DNA from: Chloroflexota bacterium
GTDB taxonomy: Bacteria > Chloroflexota > Anaerolineae > J102
NCBI GenBank assembly: GCA_003353825.1
Contig: PIVW01000238.1
Location: forward strand, 1 to 8,718
Direction of reading: 5' to 3'
DNA length: 8,718 bases
Shown: positions 6,726 through 8,718 of the stretch, piece by piece
Layout of the letters: each line of letters starts with the position of its first letter
How positions within the stretch are numbered: position 1 is the stretch's first letter
The notes under the pieces: model-generated
Database searches by the model: none
What the model saw: only the letters and a program-made list of their open reading frames with translations
Told to the model about the DNA's origin: nothing
Made by a program: the position numbers and the translations under genes

Positions 6726-6760
6726 AATACTTCTAGGTGGTGTGATAGGGCACATCAGCC

Positions 6761-8566
6761 CTACCCATACAACGGCCCAAAGTTCGCACAAGCCCGATAG
6801 TCAGCACCCTCACGATTCGCGGTGCCGAAGGCATTCCAGGCGCTTGGCCGGAAGATCGTGGCCTCATCGACATTGTGCATGTAAACAGGAATACGCAGCA
6901 TCGAGGCCAGGGTGATCAGGTCGGCGCCATAGTGGTCGTAACCAAAAGCGCCGTGGTTGGCGCCCCAGTTGTACATCACATTGTAGGCATCTGTGAAGGC
7001 GCCTGAGCCGGTGAGATTTGGCACGAACCAGGTGGTAGGCCAGGTGGGATTGGTACGCTGGTCCAGTACATCATGCACATCTGCAGGAAGTTCTACAGTC
7101 CAGCCCTCGGCGATCTGCAAAGCCGGGCCCAAGCCCTTGACCAGATTGAGGCGGCACATGGTAACGGGCATGTCGGCGCGCGTGAGGAAACGTGTAGACC
7201 AGCCACCGCCACGGAAATACTCAACCATGGAAGTGTGCCAGGTTGTGGCGTCCATGCAGGCCTGGGCTTCTTCAGGTGAGATCTCCCAGTAGGGTTTCAT
7301 CACCGCTTGGCCATCGATAGACTGTTGGCCGGCGCCATCGAGCGCGGCGGGACCGGAGTTGATCAGGTGGAGGAGGCCACCCGCTGCCCGGCCCTGGAGA
7401 TCGTGGCCCGAGACACGTTTGACTGCTTCAGGGCTCCAGTACGTGCGCACATCGGCGAAGATCTGGGCCGTACCGCTGAGGAGATGGCCGAACAACATGC
7501 AGATGCCGTTGAGCGCGTCATTTTCGGTCGCGACCATGTAGGGCTGGCGGATACCGTTCCAGTCCCACGAGCTGTTGAGCAGCGCTTCCATGAAATCGCC
7601 GTTGGGAAAATGGTCTGTCCATTGCCGCTGGCCCTGGAAACCAGCGGCGATGGCATTGTGCCCCAGCGCTTCCTCGCCGAAACCTATCTCGGCCAACCGT
7701 GGGTTCCCGACCATGAGGTCGCGCACGATCATCGCCATTTTGACGGAGAAATCCCAGGCGGCGTCCTGTTTCTCCTGGCTATGTTGCATCTCTGGGGGAT
7801 TGTAATCCCCGCCCTTGGTCAGGTTCTCATCCGACCAGGCCAGCGCCCGACCAAATTCTTCGCCATCGTATATCTCTTCATGCACACGCCGCACGATCTC
7901 GGTCATGTCGATGTCCTCGACGCGCATGCCCAGGTAGCTTTCGAACAGGGGCTGGTCGACGATGGAGCCGGCGATGCCCATGGAGGTGCCGCCGATGGAT
8001 AGATAGGATTTACCGCGCATGGTGGCGACGGCCAATCCCGCCCGCGCAAACTGCAACAACTTTTCGGCCACGTCTGGGCGGATCGAGGTATCATCGCTGT
8101 CCTGTACATCACGGCCGTAGACACTGAAGGCGGGCAGTCCTTTCTGGGTGTGGCCAGCCAGTACGGCGGCCAGGTAGACGGCCCCCGGCCGTTCGGCGCC
8201 ATTGAAGCCGAAAATAGCCTTAGGCATGTGCGCATCCATGTCCATGGTTTCGGAGCCGTAGCACCAGCAGGGCGTGACGGTGAGGGTGAGGCCCACGCCC
8301 TCTTTGCGGAATTTCTCGGCGCAGGCGGCTGATTCGGCCACGCGACCGATGGTGCCGTCGGCGAGTACGCACTCGACGGGCAGGCCGTTTGCATGGCGCA
8401 GATCGCTCTCCAACATGGCGGCCACAGCCCTGGCCATGTTCATGGTCTGCTCTTCCATCGATTCGCGCACACCGCCCAGACGACCATCGATGGTAGGGCG
8501 GATGCCTATCTTGGGCATGTCGCCGATAAGGCGGTTGTAAGGTTGTGTTGTTTCTAGATTGGTCAT
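6761..8566 (-). CDS. fucI: L-fucose isomerase
   Basis: Cytoplasmic metal-dependent (Mn2+) ketol isomerase, L-fucose to L-fuculose; the family also converts D-arabinose to D-ribulose. It is 601 residues, against about 591 in E. coli FucI, and is highly similar along its whole length. Shared blocks include [89 protein letters not shown] and the C-terminal [12 protein letters not shown]. Metal and catalytic residues expected from the E. coli enzyme (Glu337, Asp361, His528) are present as Glu348, Asp372 and His538. Start: the ATG at 8566 has AAGGA 8 bases upstream. The internal ATG at 8518 (MPKIGIRP) would match the E. coli start more closely but has no ribosome binding site, so the protein probably has a short extra N-terminus. 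It is separated from the aldolase operon by 743 bp and likely has its own promoter. Confidence 0.98.
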   Translation of the reverse strand: MTNLETTQPYNRLIGDMPKIGIRPTIDGRLGGVRESMEEQTMNMARAVAAMLESDLRHANGLPVECVLADGTIGRVAESAACAEKFRKEGVGLTLTVTPCWCYGSETMDMDAHMPKAIFGFNGAERPGAVYLAAVLAGHTQKGLPAFSVYGRDVQDSDDTSIRPDVAEKLLQFARAGLAVATMRGKSYLSIGGTSMGIAGSIVDQPLFESYLGMRVEDIDMTEIVRRVHEEIYDGEEFGRALAWSDENLTKGGDYNPPEMQHSQEKQDAAWDFSVKMAMIVRDLMVGNPRLAEIGFGEEALGHNAIAAGFQGQRQWTDHFPNGDFMEALLNSSWDWNGIRQPYMVATENDALNGICMLFGHLLSGTAQIFADVRTYWSPEAVKRVSGHDLQGRAAGGLLHLINSGPAALDGAGQQSIDGQAVMKPYWEISPEEAQACMDATTWHTSMVEYFRGGGWSTRFLTRADMPVTMCRLNLVKGLGPALQIAEGWTVELPADVHDVLDQRTNPTWPTTWFVPNLTGSGAFTDAYNVMYNWGANHGAFGYDHYGADLITLASMLRIPVYMHNVDEATIFRPSAWNAFGTANREGADYRACANFGPLYG

Positions 8567-8626
8567 GTTCAGTTCCTTGATTTTTGTTTCATATTTTTCT
8601 ATTACGACAATGGCACATTAGAATCC

Positions 8627-8665
8627 ACTACATGTAGTATGTTTCTGATATGCACTACAGTATAC
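8627..8665 (-). promoter_or_regulatory. Candidate operator/promoter region upstream of fucI
   Basis: ACTACATGTAGT (8627-8638) is a perfect 12-bp palindrome about 60 bases before the fucI start. On the minus strand TGTAGTG occurs at its end and again in GTATACTGTAGTG (complement of 8653-8665), so a related half-site sits some 27 bases further upstream. TATACT in that upstream copy and TCTAAT just downstream of the palindrome are each 5 of 6 to a -10 box, with no good -35 box. Repressor binding here would block either promoter. The regulator is unknown. Confidence 0.4.
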
Positions 8666-8718
8666 GGGACACGCTAGATTCCGGCACAGTTACTAACGAA
8701 CGGCAATTGATGTCGCCC

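Larger units (their letters stand above)
6018..6760. other. 743-bp structured intergenic region between fucI and the aldolase operon
   Basis: No intact gene is convincing here on either strand. Short open frames exist (for example plus 6290-6496, 68 codons), but their translations look like antisense composition and none has a good ribosome binding site. The region holds two stem-loops next to fucI (6675-6725), an AT-rich block with an operator-like site (6541-6580) and a long imperfect hairpin (6417-6498). It also has small inverted repeats at 6252-6270 (TGCAGT/ACTGCA) and 6189-6216 (GAGAG..TCC/GGA..CTCTC), a possible promoter (6161-6188), and a G/C-run double structure overlapping a second operator-like site (6076-6128). 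It probably separates fucI from the aldolase-transport-kinase operon into two units under related control. Confidence 0.6.

Noticed and set aside
7307..8002. A 231-codon plus-strand open frame inside fucI.
   Set aside because: It is entirely antisense to fucI, whose protein matches its family end to end; the long frame results from the high GC of fucI.

Overview
The window is a sugar-uptake and catabolism cluster from a bacterium. All six genes lie on the minus strand, in the transcription order: L-fucose isomerase (fucI), a class I DhnA/FbaB-type aldolase, a sugar-binding lipoprotein, two CUT1-type ABC permeases, and an FGGY-family sugar kinase. The binding protein has a short signal peptide, a VAAC lipobox and then a long Ala/Pro/Glu-rich linker. 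That style, the moderate GC content and the gene order fit a Chloroflexota (Anaerolineae/Caldilineae-like) genome. This is an inference from style; no phylogenetic marker is present.

Layout from right to left, which is the direction of transcription. Positions 8567-8718 are the fucI upstream region, with a perfect 12-bp palindrome and a related half-site. Positions 6761-8566 are fucI. Positions 6018-6760 are a 743-bp gap with no convincing intact gene. The gap is rich in structure: two stem-loops just after fucI, a 20-bp operator-like site, a long imperfect hairpin, a possible decayed coding stretch, a candidate promoter, and a G/C-run structure that can fold in two exclusive ways and overlaps a second operator-like site. 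Positions 5238-6017 are the aldolase, 3473-5122 the binding protein, 2417-3364 the first permease, 1567-2412 the second permease and 77-1561 the kinase. The last three genes are packed with gaps of 4-5 bases. A 10-bp inverted repeat sits between the binding protein and the first permease, where such structures often keep binding-protein mRNA more abundant than permease mRNA.

Proposed working. The binding protein and two permeases import a sugar using an ATPase encoded elsewhere. FucI converts L-fucose (or D-arabinose) to the ketose, the FGGY kinase phosphorylates it, and the class I aldolase cleaves the ketose 1-phosphate to DHAP and, for fucose, L-lactaldehyde. The aldolase would then replace the usual zinc-dependent FucA. 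FucI is firmly identified. The sugar assignment of the kinase, aldolase and transporter rests on context.

The most interesting features are the non-orthologous aldolase, which carries Ile where archaeal FBP aldolases have the catalytic Tyr, and the regulatory architecture of the 743-bp gap. I see no CRISPR array, tRNA, rRNA or intact mobile element.
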